The notes under the pieces were generated by a model, which saw only the letters and a program-made list of their open reading frames with translations, was not told the origin of the DNA and made no database searches. A DNA stretch of 7,392 nucleotides from Gammaproteobacteria bacterium (lineage in GTDB: Bacteria > Pseudomonadota > Gammaproteobacteria > Competibacterales > Competibacteraceae): contig PWUP01000239.1 of assembly GCA_003562535.1 (NCBI GenBank), forward strand, positions 1-7,392. Direction: 5' to 3'. The translations under genes were made by a program, and so were the position numbers. Below, one piece after another: positions 5,784-7,392 of the stretch. The number at the start of each line of letters is the position of its first letter. The first letter of the stretch is position 1.

Positions 5784-7392
5784 TTGAACGATATGGTAAA
5801 AAATATTTTGCTCTGGGTCGTCATTGCTGTTGTGCTGATGTCCGTGTTCAACAGCTTTGGCCCAGCTCCGACGACTGCAACCGAAATGCGCTACTCGGAA
5901 TTTTTGGCTGAAGTCAACCAAGGGCGTGTTGCTGAAGTCAATATTGATGGACAAAAGGTCACGGGACTCACCAATGCGGGTGAGCGCTTCACGACTTATA
6001 GTCCTGAGACTGACAATAGCGCCATGATTGGCGAGTTACTCAGAAACGGTGTGGAAATCAAAGGTGAACCACCTCAGCAACAATCGTTGCTGATGCAGAT
6101 CTTCATCAGTTGGTTCCCGATGCTGTTACTGATTGCCATTTGGATTTTCTTCCTGCGGCAAATGCAAGGCGGTGCAGGTGGTCGTGGTGCCATGTCTTTC
6201 GGCAAAAGCCGCGCCCGTATGATGGGTGAAGACCAAATTAAAATCACCTTCAATGATGTTGCCGGTGTTGAAGAAGCCAAAGAAGACGTGGTGGAATTGG
6301 TTGATTTTCTGCGCGATCCCAGCAAGTTCCAAAAACTCGGCGGCAAAATTCCGCGTGGGGTATTGATGGTGGGTTCGCCGGGTACGGGTAAAACCCTGCT
6401 GGCTAAGGCCATTGCTGGCGAAGCGAAAGTGCCGTTTTTCTCAATCTCCGGCTCGGATTTTGTGGAAATGTTTGTCGGTGTCGGGGCTTCGCGGGTTCGC
6501 GATATGTTTGAGCAGGCCAAAAAACATGCCCCCTGCATCATCTTTATTGATGAAATCGACGCTGTTGGCCGACAAAGAGGTGCCGGATTGGGCGGCGGTC
6601 ATGATGAGCGCGAACAAACGCTTAACCAGTTGCTGGTCGAAATGGATGGCTTCGAAGGCAATGAAGGCATCATTGTTATTGCCGCCACCAACCGTCCGGA
6701 TGTTCTCGATCCAGCCTTGCTGCGTCCGGGGCGCTTTGACCGTCAAGTGGTGGTGCCGTTGCCGGATGTGCGCGGTCGTGAACAAATTTTGAAGGTTCAC
6801 ATGACCAAAGTACCGATCTGCGACGATGTCAAGCCGGCAATCATCGCTCGGGGGACGCCTGGATTCTCAGGGGCTGATTTGGCCAACTTAGTCAACGAGG
6901 CCGCGCTGTTTGCGGCTCGTAGCAGCAAACGCGAAGTGGATATGGGCGATTTTGAACACGCCAAGGATAAAATCATGATGGGTGCCGAGCGCAAATCCAT
7001 GGTGATGAGCGAAAAGGAAAAACGGCTCACGGCCTATCATGAAGCGGGGCATGCGATTGTGGGTTTAAAAGTGCCCTCGCATGATCCGGCGCATAAAGTC
7101 ACCATCATCCCCCGAGGCCGAGCACTCGGTGTAACCATGTTTTTGCCCGAGCAAGACCGCTACAGCTACAGCAGAGAGCAACTGGAAAGTCAGATTTCCA
7201 GCCTGTTCGGTGGTCGCATTGCCGAGGTCTTGATCTTTGGGCCAGACGCGGTGACCACAGGTGCGAGCAACGACATTGAGCGAGCGACACAACTGGCTCG
7301 TAATATGGTCACAAAGTGGGGCTTATCTGACCGTATGGGACCGTTAGCCTATGGTGAAGACGATGATGAGGTGTTTCTCGGACGTTCGGTGA
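5784..7392 (+). CDS. ftsH: ATP-dependent zinc metalloprotease FtsH, 3' end outside the window
   Basis: FtsH is a hexameric inner-membrane AAA+ protease that degrades misfolded membrane proteins and short-lived cytoplasmic regulators. The visible 536 codons (one base left over) give: first membrane helix about 8-25; periplasmic domain about 26-105; second helix about 106-124 (FISWFPMLLLIAIWIFFL); AAA domain with Walker A GSPGTGKT (197-204, K203), pore motif MFVGVG (F230), Walker B FIDEID (D256, E257) and second region of homology RPGRFDR with arginine fingers R317 and R320. The protease domain carries the zinc motif HEAGH (H419, E420, H423) and third ligand D497 in TGASND. The sequence stops in FLGRSV; by E. 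coli length about 110 residues are missing. Walker A has serine where FtsH proteins normally have the second proline-position residue of GPPGTGKT. Start TTG is chosen from the ribosome site; ATG at 5793 is the alternative. Confidence 0.97.
   Translation, partial: MNDMVKNILLWVVIAVVLMSVFNSFGPAPTTATEMRYSEFLAEVNQGRVAEVNIDGQKVTGLTNAGERFTTYSPETDNSAMIGELLRNGVEIKGEPPQQQSLLMQIFISWFPMLLLIAIWIFFLRQMQGGAGGRGAMSFGKSRARMMGEDQIKITFNDVAGVEEAKEDVVELVDFLRDPSKFQKLGGKIPRGVLMVGSPGTGKTLLAKAIAGEAKVPFFSISGSDFVEMFVGVGASRVRDMFEQAKKHAPCIIFIDEIDAVGRQRGAGLGGGHDEREQTLNQLLVEMDGFEGNEGIIVIAATNRPDVLDPALLRPGRFDRQVVVPLPDVRGREQILKVHMTKVPICDDVKPAIIARGTPGFSGADLANLVNEAALFAARSSKREVDMGDFEHAKDKIMMGAERKSMVMSEKEKRLTAYHEAGHAIVGLKVPSHDPAHKVTIIPRGRALGVTMFLPEQDRYSYSREQLESQISSLFGGRIAEVLIFGPDAVTTGASNDIERATQLARNMVTKWGLSDRMGPLAYGEDDDEVFLGRSV

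Noticed and set aside
6074..6541. Long minus-strand open frame inside ftsH
   Set aside because: It is antisense to unmistakable FtsH coding sequence and has no recognisable domain.
1..7392. CRISPR array, tRNA, rRNA, insertion sequence or defence/toxin system
   Set aside because: No direct-repeat/spacer pattern, cloverleaf, rRNA motif, transposase or defence-type gene was seen on either strand.

Overview
The window looks like gammaproteobacterial chromosome of intermediate GC content. The strongest evidence is an rlmE-ftsH gene pair whose proteins closely match the Escherichia coli enzymes. It lies next to a four-gene ABC amino-acid uptake operon of the AapJQMP/BztABCD type, which occurs in many Proteobacteria. 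Genus cannot be fixed from the sequence alone. Small palindromic intergenic repeats of the kind common in environmental proteobacteria are also present.

Layout. Positions 1-311 are non-coding and packed with short inverted repeats: a heptamer-phased tract at 18-52 and hairpins at 175-202, 209-226 and 258-288. Positions 312-4515 are the minus-strand operon, transcribed aapJ (periplasmic binding protein), aapQ (permease), aapM (permease), aapP (ATPase). The gaps are 79 nt (aapJ-aapQ, with a strong stem-loop), 3 nt (aapQ-aapM) and 15 nt (aapM-aapP). Positions 4516-5046 are a divergent intergenic region. It should hold the promoters of both operons, a few weak promoter-like and dyad motifs, and a GC-richer 132-bp block (4895-5026) open as a 43-codon frame. 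Positions 5047-5676 encode RlmE (FtsJ/RrmJ), the 23S rRNA U2552 ribose methyltransferase, with all four catalytic residues. FtsH, the membrane AAA+ zinc protease, starts at a TTG codon at 5784 and runs off the right edge, so about the last 110 residues are missing.

How the genes work together. AapJ captures L-amino acids in the periplasm and passes them to the AapQ/AapM channel, which is driven by AapP. The stem-loop between aapJ and aapQ would let the binding protein be made in excess over the membrane components. RlmE and FtsH form the conserved ribosome-maturation and membrane-proteostasis pair that is heat-shock linked in E. coli. No convincing sigma-32 promoter was seen here.

I did not find a clearly new biological system. 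The points most worth checking are the UACG-capped intercistronic hairpin, the cluster of miniature palindromes after aapP, the small open frame before rlmE, and a serine in the FtsH Walker A motif.
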